This document shows positions 55,629 to 64,000 of a DNA stretch of 64,000 bases, one piece after another. Both the position numbers and the translations under genes were made by a program. This stretch comes from an uncultured Clostridia bacterium (lineage in GTDB: Bacteria > Bacillota > Clostridia > TANB77 > CAG-465), in the NCBI GenBank assembly GCA_934130325.1, contig CAKOYA010000001.1, positions 61,571 through 125,570 of the forward strand, in the 5' to 3' direction. Each line of letters opens with the position of its first letter. The first letter of the stretch is position 1. The notes below the pieces were generated by a model, which saw only the letters and a program-made list of their open reading frames with translations, was not told the DNA's origin and did no database searches.

Positions 55629-56099
55629 CTAAATGTCTTTATTTATAACATGTATTGGAAAATCTTTTTCCTTTAATATTTTCTTTACAGCTTTTGGTAC
55701 AATGTTATATTCATCCAACTTATCTACTTCAATCCAAGGATACTCAAGATAATCTTTTCCTTCAAGATTTTTTAATGTGTAGTTTATTTTTTTATCTTCT
55801 TCGTTTACGAACTCCGCTTTATACACAAACATTATCTCATGATATTTTGAATTCTTCATTTCAAAAAAATTTTCTATTGTAGCGATATATCCAGTTATTT
55901 CAACCTTTTTGCCTAACTCCTCTTCACACTCTCTTAGCACAGTTGTTTTAGAATCTTCACCTATTGCCACCCTTCCTCCAACTAAAGCATAATGATCTGA
56001 ATTCTTGTTTTTATGAGTTAGTACCTTTTCATCATGAATAATAACCGCTGCTGCCCTTACATTTAATTTGTAACCATCTACATCAATTGTAATATCCAT
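55629..56099 (-). CDS. Nudix hydrolase
   Basis: 156 residues with a complete Nudix box: GGRVAIGEDSKTTVLRECEE followed by ELG, which binds the divalent metal for hydrolysis of nucleoside diphosphates linked to another group. N-terminal sheet AAAVIIHDEKVLTHKN. The substrate is not predictable. The ATG at 56099 follows AAGGAG. Single gene upstream of yabG. Confidence 0.88.
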   Translation of the reverse strand: MDITIDVDGYKLNVRAAAVIIHDEKVLTHKNKNSDHYALVGGRVAIGEDSKTTVLRECEEELGKKVEITGYIATIENFFEMKNSKYHEIMFVYKAEFVNEEDKKINYTLKNLEGKDYLEYPWIEVDKLDEYNIVPKAVKKILKEKDFPIHVINKDI

Positions 56100-56247
56100 A
56101 AACACATCTCCTTAAAATTATCATAAAAAGTACATAATACTAGAATATATTATACATCTATTAAAAACAAATTCAAACCTTTTGTACTAAATTAATATAA
56201 TAGAGAAGGAGCGATTTTAAATAACCACTCCTTACATATAATTTTTA

Positions 56248-56664
56248 TTATTCGATTGGTATAAATTTTTTCTCTTGCACTTCCTTTTTATCATCCTTCT
56301 TAGGAACATCAATTGTTAAGATACCATTCTTAAATTTAGCCTTTATTTCGTCTTCTGTCACACTTTCGCCAATATAAAAGCTTCTCGAACATTCACCAGA
56401 ATATCTTTCTTTACGCACAAATTTGCCTTTTTCTTCATCTTTTTCTTCCTTATTTACACTTGCATGTACTGTTAAATATCCATCTTGAATGTTTAGTTTT
56501 ATTCCCTCTTTTTCATAACCTGGTAAATCAATGTCGATCACGTATTTATCTTTTTTCTCCTTTATATCAGTCTTCATTAATTTACTTTCTCCCTCATTAA
56601 AAAATGCATCTGAAAACATATCACCTAATAACTCAAAGTCATGTCTTCTTGGTATCATCATCAT
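56248..56664 (-). CDS. hsp20: Small heat-shock protein Hsp20
   Basis: 138 residues with an alpha-crystallin domain: KYVIDIDLPGYEKEGIKLNI, YLTVHASVN, KFVRKERYSGECSRSFYIGE and the final KNGILTIDVPK. An ATP-independent holdase that binds unfolding proteins. The start MMMIPRRHDFELLGD at 56664 follows AAAGGAG. Its promoter overlaps a degenerate CIRCE operator, which suggests HrcA control. Confidence 0.92.
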   Translation of the reverse strand: MMMIPRRHDFELLGDMFSDAFFNEGESKLMKTDIKEKKDKYVIDIDLPGYEKEGIKLNIQDGYLTVHASVNKEEKDEEKGKFVRKERYSGECSRSFYIGESVTEDEIKAKFKNGILTIDVPKKDDKKEVQEKKFIPIE

Positions 56665-56759
56665 AAAAATCAACTCCTTTAAATTTTTATTTATGTGTTG
56701 ACACTTGATGGGAGTGGCACATATTAAAATGATAAACTATATTTATCACCTTATTTATT

Positions 56760-56801
56760 ATTATACTCCATTTTTTAGCAAAGTCAACATGTGAGTGCTA
56801 A
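56760..56801 (-). promoter_or_regulatory. Promoter of hsp20 with degenerate CIRCE operator
   Basis: TTGACT (56782-56787), 16 bases, TATAAT (56760-56765). Overlapping the -35 is TTAGCA-AAG, nine bases, GAGTGCTAA (56775-56801, plus strand). One half matches the CIRCE consensus TTAGCACTC-N9-GAGTGCTAA perfectly and the other keeps six of nine bases. Confidence 0.65.
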
Positions 56802-56814
56802 TTTTAACAAAATT

Positions 56815-57037
56815 TTCACATAAGCAATCTATAGTCTTCTTATAACCTTCGGGTTATGAGCGCCGGCAAAGACACTTTTGAAAATTTATGAAAACTCAAG
56901 TTTTTGTTGGTATTTAGCCATTTATAGAAGATTTAGTTTATTGAGCTTTTATGCAATTTTAGGATGTTTTTGGAAGCAATTCTTCCCAAAATTTTCCCAA
57001 TTTTATTTGATAAAATTTTGCAGCAATCTTCTATAAA
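56815..57037. other. Structured non-coding region upstream of the 97-residue gene
   Basis: Non-coding stretch with strong secondary structure. CTTATAACC-TTCG-GGTTATGAG (56840-56861) is a UUCG-capped hairpin extended by GTCTT/AAGAC. Perfect 13-base inverted repeats TTTATAGAAGATT (56921-56933) and AATCTTCTATAAA (57025-57037) enclose 91 bases. The local GAGCGCCGGC is the only GC-rich spot for hundreds of bases. It may be a small RNA or the remains of a hairpin-ended transposon; neither is proven. Confidence 0.4.
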
Positions 57038-57065
57038 ATTTATAATTATATTGGAGGATTATATT

Positions 57066-57359
57066 ATGAAAAATTTAAGAGAAGTTAATGATGATATTTT
57101 AAAAGATTGGTTTATTTATAGAGATGAAGATATTTCTTCATTAAAATCTGCTGAAGATAAAAAACATTGGATTTATTTTGATGAAATAGCTGAAAATATT
57201 TTAAGAAATGTACCTGAGTGTAATAAGAAATATGTTAGACAACAATTACATAAACTTGATGATAATTTTTTAGATTATTGTGATTATTGGAATGAAAAGT
57301 ATTATAGGAATGGGTTTGTGGATGGTTCTAAGTTAGTTATGGGTTGTTTTGATGAATAA
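57066..57359 (+). CDS. Hypothetical protein, 97 residues
   Basis: Not recognised. The start at 57066 (MKNLREVNDDILKDWF) follows TTGGAGG; 34 upstream in-frame codons lack a site and read like non-coding sequence. Acidic, soluble and aromatic-rich (HWIYFDEIAENIL, DDNFLDYCDYWNEKYYRNGF), probably a helical domain. Convergent with the defence genes and preceded by the structured region. An accessory function is possible. Confidence 0.6.
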   Translation: MKNLREVNDDILKDWFIYRDEDISSLKSAEDKKHWIYFDEIAENILRNVPECNKKYVRQQLHKLDDNFLDYCDYWNEKYYRNGFVDGSKLVMGCFDE

Positions 57360-57371
57360 TATGAAATAATT

Positions 57372-57404
57372 AATTCCAAAGTGCAAAATTTGCACTTTGG
57401 AATT
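57372..57404. terminator. Long perfect hairpin between convergent genes
   Basis: 16-base arms (AATTCCAAAGTGCAAA with TTTGCACTTTGGAATT) and a one-base centre. A third copy of TTGCACTTTG follows at 57411. It probably serves as a terminator for the 97-residue gene, or marks an element end. Confidence 0.55.
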
Positions 57405-57460
57405 TTAAAATTGCACTTTGATTGACAGTGTAATAAAACACGACTTACTTATCCCATTCT

Positions 57461-59887
57461 TTATATTATTCCATATAATTCCGCTCTTTCTTTAAAGACG
57501 GTTTCATTTCCCTCTAATATGTCAACAGCCTCATTAGATACCCTATTATTATGAATTGTTCCATTACATTCAATCCATCCATTTTCACCATTTCCTTTTA
57601 AGACTAAAATGTTTTCTGCATTTCCTGCAACTGCAATATTAGGACTATGAGTAGCTACTATTAATTGCCTTTTTTCTTTTACATCTGCTAATTGTTTGAC
57701 TAATGTATGATATACATATGAATTATCCAAATCATCTTCAGGTTGATCTAAAATTATTGTCTGGTTAAAATCTGAAATAGTAGTACCATATAAAATTATT
57801 AATAATATTCCTACCGCTCTTTGTCCAAACGATAAATTTTCTCTTTCGACGAAAACATCTTTATTTTTGCTACCATAATTTACATTTAATTTAAAATCAA
57901 TTATTACTTGAGGTATATTTGTTACATACTCTCCTAATATATATTTATATGATAAATTACATGCTTCTTCAGCTATTTCTTCAGATAGTCCTGTAGCTTC
58001 TGATATTTTCTTATATTGTTTAGTAAATAGTAAATAAATTAAATTATGGACTTCTCCAATTTTTGATAATAAAAAATTAAAATCTCTTCTTAATTTTAGT
58101 TGTTGTTCATAATCAATATTTTTATCATTCCTATTACCCTTAACAATATCATAAATTAATTCTTTAATATATGATTTATGCAATACTACTTCATAATTTA
58201 ATTGCAATTTTTTATCTAATATCCTATTCATTTCAACTAAAGTATTTATATTGATAGTATTAATCTTTTCGCATACTTCTAATAATTGTTCATATTTACT
58301 TGATAATTCTTTACTATTTGCATCTGCATGTTTATCTACCTTTCTATCTGAATTCATTTGATTGCAAATATCTTTTATTTCACTTTGTAACATTAGTTTT
58401 TTCTTTATAAGTTCTCTATACTCTTCTCCAACAAGTTTACTTATAATATTAGTTATGGTTCTAGTTACTTTTAATTTGTTATTCCCTATGTCTAGTATAT
58501 TTTTTTGTTGATATATTATAGGTTTTATTTCAATAATAAATTTTTCTAAGCTAGATATTTTGTTCCTATCTAATTTTTTTATAAAATTCTTTTTATTAAA
58601 CTTATTATTTTCATATTTATACAAAGTTGCATTAGGTTTAGTAAAACCGCTAGGACTTATATGTAAAGCATACAAATCACTACCTTTATTTATAAAAGTA
58701 ATTATTTCATCAAACCTATTTATAATACTCTTATCTTCACTATACTCTTCATATTCTTTTTCATAGTTCTTAGAAATAATAATATAATCATCTTCTTTTT
58801 CCTTTTCTGCGTATAATTCTGTTTCAAAAAAGTTAAATGTATATTTAATAATATCTATTATTGTTGATTTTCCAGTTCCTCTAGCACCAATAAAGCAGTT
58901 TAATTCTTTTGAAAAAGGAATTATCGCCCACTCTTCATCTCTATTTTTATTTTTTATAAATCCTCCTTTTACACAAAACCCCTTTATATATGGATTATCT
59001 TTTTCTTCTATTTTTTCTATAATTTTTGTATTTGGATTTGAAAAAAATAACTTTAATGTTCTGAAATTAACATTTCCTATGTTTGCCCAAAAATATTCAC
59101 TTCCCATTGCTTTACCTGAACCTTGATAATCTTCTACGGAATAAGAGCTATGGCTATCAGAAGCTTTAAATATCTTTATATTCTTACCATAATTACTCAA
59201 TACCTCTCTAATTCTTTGTCTGTTTCTTTCATCGTTTATACATACTCCAAATAAATTATCAGAAGTTAAAACCTTCTTTATAATTCCACCTTTCAATTCA
59301 AAAGTATCTTTCAGTTCTTTTTGAATTTTTATGTAATCTTTTAAAAATCCTTTATCAGAATCAGCATGTGGTAATACTACTATACCATTATACTTTTTGG
59401 CTATCTCACATAAAGTTAAAGGAGTAACTCTATCTGCTGTTGAGTTTTCATTACCTTCATCTGTATCTATACCACATTCAACAAGAAAACTTTTAATTTC
59501 CATTATAGACATTTTTTCTGAAAAATATACTAAAAAATGTCTTCCAAAACAAGTTATTTCAACTCCTGGGAGAATATATTTGTTTTTCAACTTTTCTTTT
59601 AATTCATTGTTATTTTGTATAATACTTTCTATTTTCTCATATCCTTTTATTGTATTATGATCTGTAATCGCTATAGCATCTAAATCTGACTCTATAAATC
59701 TATTAAGAAACTCTATATATTCCTTTTCTTCTTCAGATTTATCATATTTCCATATATAATCTTTAGAACCAGGAGTATGTATATGCAAATCTAATTTTTT
59801 CATACTTGCAATATTTTTTCCATTTTTTATAACTTTATTGTATAATTGTTTTAAATCTTCGTTTTTAATTTCTACTTTTTTAATCAT
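57461..59887 (-). CDS. PHP-domain plus SMC-like ATPase protein (TrlF-type), probable defence protein
   Basis: 808 residues. An N-terminal PHP metal-dependent phosphoesterase (LDLHIHTPGS with His35 and His37, AIAITDHNTI, LPHADSD, KASDSHSS) is fused to an SbcC/RecF-like ATPase: Walker A GARGTGKSTI, signature LSFGQRAVGIL, Walker B TIILDQPEDDLDNS, and H-loop VATHSPNIAV. A helical region lies between. This architecture matches proteins annotated as TrlF family, often found with restriction systems. Likely nuclease or phosphodiesterase gated by ATP; the target is unknown. The start at 59887 follows AAGGAGGGG. It has its own promoter region after the AIPR terminator. Confidence 0.82.
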   Translation of the reverse strand: MIKKVEIKNEDLKQLYNKVIKNGKNIASMKKLDLHIHTPGSKDYIWKYDKSEEEKEYIEFLNRFIESDLDAIAITDHNTIKGYEKIESIIQNNNELKEKLKNKYILPGVEITCFGRHFLVYFSEKMSIMEIKSFLVECGIDTDEGNENSTADRVTPLTLCEIAKKYNGIVVLPHADSDKGFLKDYIKIQKELKDTFELKGGIIKKVLTSDNLFGVCINDERNRQRIREVLSNYGKNIKIFKASDSHSSYSVEDYQGSGKAMGSEYFWANIGNVNFRTLKLFFSNPNTKIIEKIEEKDNPYIKGFCVKGGFIKNKNRDEEWAIIPFSKELNCFIGARGTGKSTIIDIIKYTFNFFETELYAEKEKEDDYIIISKNYEKEYEEYSEDKSIINRFDEIITFINKGSDLYALHISPSGFTKPNATLYKYENNKFNKKNFIKKLDRNKISSLEKFIIEIKPIIYQQKNILDIGNNKLKVTRTITNIISKLVGEEYRELIKKKLMLQSEIKDICNQMNSDRKVDKHADANSKELSSKYEQLLEVCEKINTININTLVEMNRILDKKLQLNYEVVLHKSYIKELIYDIVKGNRNDKNIDYEQQLKLRRDFNFLLSKIGEVHNLIYLLFTKQYKKISEATGLSEEIAEEACNLSYKYILGEYVTNIPQVIIDFKLNVNYGSKNKDVFVERENLSFGQRAVGILLIILYGTTISDFNQTIILDQPEDDLDNSYVYHTLVKQLADVKEKRQLIVATHSPNIAVAGNAENILVLKGNGENGWIECNGTIHNNRVSNEAVDILEGNETVFKERAELYGII

Positions 59888-60005
59888 TTTTCCCCTCCTT
59901 GCGATAAATATTAAAATCAATTAAACATAATACTAATTTATTGTATTTCTATATCTATAATATAATACACTTATTATAAGAGGTTTGTCGAAATATAGTA
60001 TAAAA

Positions 60006-60025
60006 AGCAGAAAAATATTTTCTGC
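60006..60025 (-). terminator. Terminator after the AIPR gene
   Basis: GCAGAAAA pairs with TTTTCTGC, then T's on the minus strand, between the AIPR gene and the PHP-ATPase gene. Confidence 0.65.
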
Positions 60026-60038
60026 CCTTAAGTATTTA

Positions 60039-61814
60039 TTACATCTCAAATAAAGTAATTTGTTTATCTTCACAATGATTATGTTCAGAAGAATTATCAT
60101 TTTCTATTATCTCCCATTCTTCAAAAATCTTTTTTTCTAATTCTATACATTTATTGTTATTCTTAAAAACATTAGCTATATATGTATCACCAAAAATTTC
60201 TGTTGATTTGTTATTAACAATTTCAACTGTACTATCTATAATATCACTTATTAATTTGGTTTCTGGTAGGTCAGTTCCGTTATAATCATACTTATTAATT
60301 AATATTCTATATAACATATGAAGTATAAATCTATTTCCATGAACTAATATTAATTTCTTTTTACTTGCTTGCTGTTTAATTTTTTCTTTAATACTTTCTT
60401 CACATATTCTATATATTTTAACATTTTTCCATAATAGATTAACCTCTAACTTGTTATTAAATATTTCTTTATATGGATACTTATTTAAATCATCATATAT
60501 ACTACCTATCGCTCTTTTAATTATAGTTGATATAACTACATCTTTATTATAACATCCCATAGCAATTATTGCATCATCAATTGTAAAATTATCTTTAAAT
60601 TTTGTTTCTCTATTTCCGTCCCTATATATATATTCTATATTTTCTACTGCTAATTCTTTTCTTATTCTCTCCTGCTGTTCATCAAGAGAAGCAAAATCTT
60701 TGTTTTCGATTTTGTTTTGAGTATTGGATAATTTAGTAATTTGTTCTCCATAGTTTTCTTCCCTATTCTCTAATGATATAATTTGTACAAAAACTTTTGC
60801 TATTGATATTTTTTCTGGATTTATTTCATATACGTCCCCTATACAACCTACTGTTTGAGCACCATTTACTATACTTATACCTTTTAAAGAAAACTCTCCT
60901 GCATTTCGATCAAGACTTCTTTTTAGTTTTCTTTCTATTTTATTAGCTATAATTTTTATTCCATTATTATAATATACAAAATTTTGTGGTTCAGTTAATA
61001 ATACATTCTTTATACCATTATTAACATTAGAATTACCTTTAAAAAATCTTATGTTTTGTGCTAGTAATCTAATATCATATTTTTTCCATAATTCTGCAAT
61101 ATATGAAGCATTTACTATACCATAATAAGCATTAGCATTTTCCCCATCACTTATTACTCCCCAATTTAGTAATTCAATATTGTCGATATCAATTTGTGAA
61201 TTAAAATCATTTAATGCCATTTTATATATCTGGGTTTTATCTACTATTTTATGGCTTATTAAATCACTTATTCCACCATTTATATTATTTTCAAAAGATA
61301 TAATTGAATCTTCTATTTCTTTTGCTAATTTTTGAGTACCTGTGTATGCTAATATCATTTCAATTTTATAATTAACATCCGATATAGTTTCTTCTATCAT
61401 CTCTTTTTTTTCTAAAATTTTTTCGTTAAAGTTTGAGAAATCTAAATTTAATAATTTTTGTATTCCGTCTAAAAATTTTAAAACTTCTCCTTTTGATGGA
61501 CAGGAATTACCATTTTTAATTAGCTTAGATTGTATTAATATTAGTTTTTTTGAATTTTCATCTCTATATATACAATCTATTCCATAGTCGTTAAAACCAT
61601 CCGTAATAAACTTATTAATGTTAGTCTTATCTATACCTACTAAATTCATTAAAATTAAACCACTAATACTTCTACTATAAAAAACATCTATATTTTCTTC
61701 ACTATTTTCATCAAACTTCCCATTAATAACTCCATTAAATAAAGTTTCTAATTTTTTTTGAATTCTTATTACTTGTAAATCTATATTAGATCTCCTCTTT
61801 TCCATTTTACTCAT
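60039..61814 (-). CDS. AIPR family (abortive phage resistance-type) protein
   Basis: 591 residues. A PD-(D/E)xK-like nuclease region lies at about residues 65-110 (TDGFNDYGIDCIY then KKLILIQSK). The AIPR core follows, with NFVYYNNGIKIIANK and GISIVNGAQTVGCIGD, the family's most conserved stretch. AIPR proteins are linked to abortive infection and are often found beside restriction-modification genes. The start at 61814 (MSKMEKRRSNI) overlaps the DpnII gene end by eight bases; a start at 61805 is also possible and neither has a strong RBS. Confidence 0.82.
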   Translation of the reverse strand: MSKMEKRRSNIDLQVIRIQKKLETLFNGVINGKFDENSEENIDVFYSRSISGLILMNLVGIDKTNINKFITDGFNDYGIDCIYRDENSKKLILIQSKLIKNGNSCPSKGEVLKFLDGIQKLLNLDFSNFNEKILEKKEMIEETISDVNYKIEMILAYTGTQKLAKEIEDSIISFENNINGGISDLISHKIVDKTQIYKMALNDFNSQIDIDNIELLNWGVISDGENANAYYGIVNASYIAELWKKYDIRLLAQNIRFFKGNSNVNNGIKNVLLTEPQNFVYYNNGIKIIANKIERKLKRSLDRNAGEFSLKGISIVNGAQTVGCIGDVYEINPEKISIAKVFVQIISLENREENYGEQITKLSNTQNKIENKDFASLDEQQERIRKELAVENIEYIYRDGNRETKFKDNFTIDDAIIAMGCYNKDVVISTIIKRAIGSIYDDLNKYPYKEIFNNKLEVNLLWKNVKIYRICEESIKEKIKQQASKKKLILVHGNRFILHMLYRILINKYDYNGTDLPETKLISDIIDSTVEIVNNKSTEIFGDTYIANVFKNNNKCIELEKKIFEEWEIIENDNSSEHNHCEDKQITLFEM

Positions 61815-62718
61815 ACTTATATTCTTCACTCTCTTCTGCAACCATTAAAAGTTCTTGTTCTCCTATAAATAATTTCTCCATCATTCCGTTTTCCATATCA
61901 TCAATGTTATAAATATTATCCATAACATTGAATGTCTCTTCTAAATTTCTTCTAGCACTTTTCCAAGCAGTACCATCTGTAATCCATACAAAAGTAACTC
62001 CATCTATTAAATCTGCCTCTTGTGACAACATTTTATAGCTTCTAGCGGTTTCATTAAGCTTTGAGCCTCCTCCATTTCCTCCATAGAAGTTTGTCTCTAT
62101 TAAATATATCATATCATTTGTTTTAACCACGAAATCAAATCTTTTTGTTGAAGTTCCATTAGCTGATATAGCTGATAAATCTATATTCCATTTTTTCTCT
62201 ATTTCCGTTAAATACATCTCTTTATAATACTCTTTTACTCCTGAGCTTTTTATGTAGCTTTCAACCAAATCTTCCATTTGATGTCCACCACGATTTTTTC
62301 TTCCGTTTGAATCTAAACCAGTTTCTATACCTAGGCAATAATCAACTAAATTATTTATAATATGATGTTGTAATAATTCAAATAAGCCAGTTTTTTTCAT
62401 GAATACTTTATATTGTTCTATATCGTAGTTTAACTTATTAAAATTATACATATATTCTCCATCTTCATCTTGTGCATATATTTCTGATTGTCTAACAGCT
62501 AACAATGTGGGAATACATTTTAATACCTCTGGATATTTTTTAATAAGTTCTTCAAAATCGTTCTCAATATTTTTAGAACCAATTAGTGAATTCAATATAT
62601 TTAATTCAATTTTTATACTATCTACATTTCTATATACTTTTTCAAAATCAATATAATAATTATAACCTGAAATACTATATTTAAATTTACTTAACCATTC
62701 TTTAAAATCTCTTTTCAT
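61807..62718 (-). CDS. Type II restriction endonuclease, DpnII/MboI family
   Basis: 303 residues. Starts RDFKEWLSKFKYSISGYNYY and carries the family block GIETGLDSNGRKNRGGHQME. The nuclease part reads TKRFDFVVKTNDMIYLIETN, with the Asp and Glu-x-Asn that replace the Lys in this group. DpnII enzymes cut unmethylated GATC. It lies nine bases after the Mrr-like gene, with which it is probably cotranscribed. The partner methyltransferase is upstream. Confidence 0.88.
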   Translation of the reverse strand: MKRDFKEWLSKFKYSISGYNYYIDFEKVYRNVDSIKIELNILNSLIGSKNIENDFEELIKKYPEVLKCIPTLLAVRQSEIYAQDEDGEYMYNFNKLNYDIEQYKVFMKKTGLFELLQHHIINNLVDYCLGIETGLDSNGRKNRGGHQMEDLVESYIKSSGVKEYYKEMYLTEIEKKWNIDLSAISANGTSTKRFDFVVKTNDMIYLIETNFYGGNGGGSKLNETARSYKMLSQEADLIDGVTFVWITDGTAWKSARRNLEETFNVMDNIYNIDDMENGMMEKLFIGEQELLMVAEESEEYKYE

Positions 62719-62727
62719 ATAAATCTC

Positions 62728-63528
62728 CTATTCAAATTCTATATATATTTTTTCATTCTTTTGATCTAATTTCCAATATGATTTTTTCTTATTTTTTCCA
62801 TTGTAATCAATATAGCCAATATTTTTGTATATTTCTGTAACTCCTCCAAAATATCTTCTTTCACTATTAATATTTAAATTTCTTTCCTCTTTGTCGATTA
62901 CTACTTTATAATCTTTGCAATATTTTATTTTTTCAAATATTTCTACCGGAATAGGTAATATTCTAGCTCTAATATCATTACTGCTAATTAATCTTAATAT
63001 TGAATTATCCTTGAATATCGCTTTTTTCACAACTTTTTCTTCACTATTTGTTTCTACTATATTTTTTACTTTTTCTTTTGACACTACTGGATTCCATTCA
63101 AAAATATAGTCTTTTTCTGGATGTTCCATATAATATTTTAATATTGACTCACCATTAATCAAAATTATTTTTCTTAATTTATCGTTTGCAGCTTCTTTCT
63201 TTCCACTTTTTGTAAAATCACTTGTAGTAATAAATATTCTTTTCTCATAAGATGCTGTTCCTTTAAATTCACGAATTTCTTTTACTGGTACTGTATTTTT
63301 ATATCTCTTTGCTTGAATAATATATTTTTCAGGATCTATATCTAAATCATCTATAGAATTTTTGTATGCAAGTAAATCTATTCCATTATCTCCACTTCTT
63401 TTTGTTACTTTTATATCTGTAAATCCTAAATCTTCTAAAAATTTCTTTAAAAAGTATTCGAAATCATATCCTGTTTCAAAGCAATTATAAAAATCATTAA
63501 TCATTTTTCTTGTTATTTCTAACTTCAT
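62728..63528 (-). CDS. Mrr-like restriction endonuclease
   Basis: 266 residues. N-terminal Mrr catalytic domain: FLEDLGFTDIKVTKRSGDNG, IDLLA, then YIIQAKRYKNTVPVKEIREF. This is the (D)-GID-(x)QAK nuclease signature. A C-terminal part of unknown fold follows (about residues 145-266). Mrr enzymes cut DNA carrying foreign methylation. Its place between a methylase and its DpnII partner is unusual. The ATG at 63528 is inside the end of the methylase gene; GGAGG is 13 bases upstream. Confidence 0.82.
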   Translation of the reverse strand: MKLEITRKMINDFYNCFETGYDFEYFLKKFLEDLGFTDIKVTKRSGDNGIDLLAYKNSIDDLDIDPEKYIIQAKRYKNTVPVKEIREFKGTASYEKRIFITTSDFTKSGKKEAANDKLRKIILINGESILKYYMEHPEKDYIFEWNPVVSKEKVKNIVETNSEEKVVKKAIFKDNSILRLISSNDIRARILPIPVEIFEKIKYCKDYKVVIDKEERNLNINSERRYFGGVTEIYKNIGYIDYNGKNKKKSYWKLDQKNEKIYIEFE

Positions 63529-64000
63529 GTATTTGTTCAAACCTCCTTATTGATAAGTCTAAATATTCCTGCGAATTATCTATTCCTATAAATTTTCTAT
63601 TTAATTTATTTGCTGCTATACCTGTTGTGCCACTTCCACAAAAAGGGTCTAATATTAAATCATTTTCTGTTGAGGATGCTAATATAATTCTCTCTAGTAT
63701 CTCTAAAGGTTTTTGTGTTGGATGTTTTCCTTGTTTCTTTTCAGATGGTTTTGTTAGAGAAGTTGTCCAAACATCTTTCATTTGTTTGTTATTATTCAAG
63801 CTCTTCATTAGTTCATAATTAAATTTATATTTTATTTTTGGCAAATCTTTTCTTGCCCATAATATTGTTTCTGTAGAATGTGTAAATGTTTTACAGGCTA
63901 GATTAGGTGGAGGATTAGTTTTTTGCCATGTTATATTATTTATTATTTTGAATCCTTCCTCTTCTAATGCCATACCTATTGAATATATATTGTGTAATGT
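63497..64000 (-). CDS. DNA N6-adenine/N4-cytosine methyltransferase, 5' part outside the window
   Basis: The frame is open to the window end (TLHNIYSIGMALEEEGFKII), so the annotated ATG at 63973 is internal. NNITWQKTNPPPN, then HPTQKPLEILERIILAS and the SAM-binding motif ILDPFCGSGTTGIAANKLNR in that order. The SAM motif at the C-terminal end marks the beta class, as in the second methylase of DpnII systems. It should protect GATC from the endonuclease two genes downstream. The DPPY motif lies outside. Confidence 0.88.
   Translation of the reverse strand, partial: TLHNIYSIGMALEEEGFKIINNITWQKTNPPPNLACKTFTHSTETILWARKDLPKIKYKFNYELMKSLNNNKQMKDVWTTSLTKPSEKKQGKHPTQKPLEILERIILASSTENDLILDPFCGSGTTGIAANKLNRKFIGIDNSQEYLDLSIRRFEQIHEVRNNKKND

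Overview
The window is very AT-rich DNA from a spore-forming, strictly anaerobic Clostridia-type Firmicute. The evidence is a set of sporulation and germination genes (spoIID, sigK, spo0A, two alpha/beta-type SASP genes, gerA-gerC-gerB, yabG), an electron-bifurcating-type [FeFe] hydrogenase, a D-lactate dehydrogenase, strong GGAGG ribosome binding sites, and a zinc-type S14. No species can be named from sequence alone.

Layout. 1-4.1 kb: 3' part of spoIID, ldhA, a U32/TrhP-type gene and a small orphan. 4.1-10.3 kb: one minus-strand run, dnaD-dnaI-hndA-hndC-hydA, where hndC is interrupted by one in-frame TAA in place of a conserved Glu codon. 10.4-13.9 kb: a four-gene type IV secretion-like cassette (VirD4, VirB2-like pilin with a one-base frameshift, VirB6-like, PrgI-like) with no VirB4 or relaxase, next to a decayed stretch and a tRNA Lys-Glu-Thr operon. 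15-17.9 kb: membrane-anchored DnaJ protein, small membrane proteins, a TSUP transporter made of two half-genes, and a small gene of foreign-looking composition. 18-22.2 kb: a sortase and a thioester/Cna-B adhesin with a cut-short sorting signal, then a secreted MBL-fold hydrolase with DUF3006. These two operons share a 10-base motif at identical spacing upstream of their promoters. 22.2-33.8 kb: a likely 6S RNA, sigK, rpsB-tsf, a 182-bp MITE with an 8-bp target duplication, gdpP-rplI-dnaB-tilS-ftsH, and a CNNM/CBS protein.

33.9-36.9 kb: a small ribbon-helix-helix protein, spo0A, two SASP genes and an MTA/SAH nucleosidase-like protein with an altered catalytic residue. 36.9-47.5 kb: the S10-spc ribosomal protein operon from rpsJ to secY, with its own promoter, leader and terminator. 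47.8-50.2 kb: a radical-SAM gene fragment, tmk, rpsT and a TM2/DUF2752/DUF4870 membrane trio. 50.6-56.7 kb: the germinant receptor operon, yabG, a Nudix hydrolase and an hsp20 gene with a degenerate CIRCE operator. 57.4-64 kb: a co-directional defence island with an amino-methyltransferase (cut by the window end), an Mrr-like nuclease, a DpnII-family endonuclease, an AIPR protein and a PHP-ATPase of TrlF type.

The best candidates for undescribed biology are the VirB4-less secretion-like cassette, the composite restriction island, the shared promoter motif, and the sortase substrate that ends right after LPNTG.
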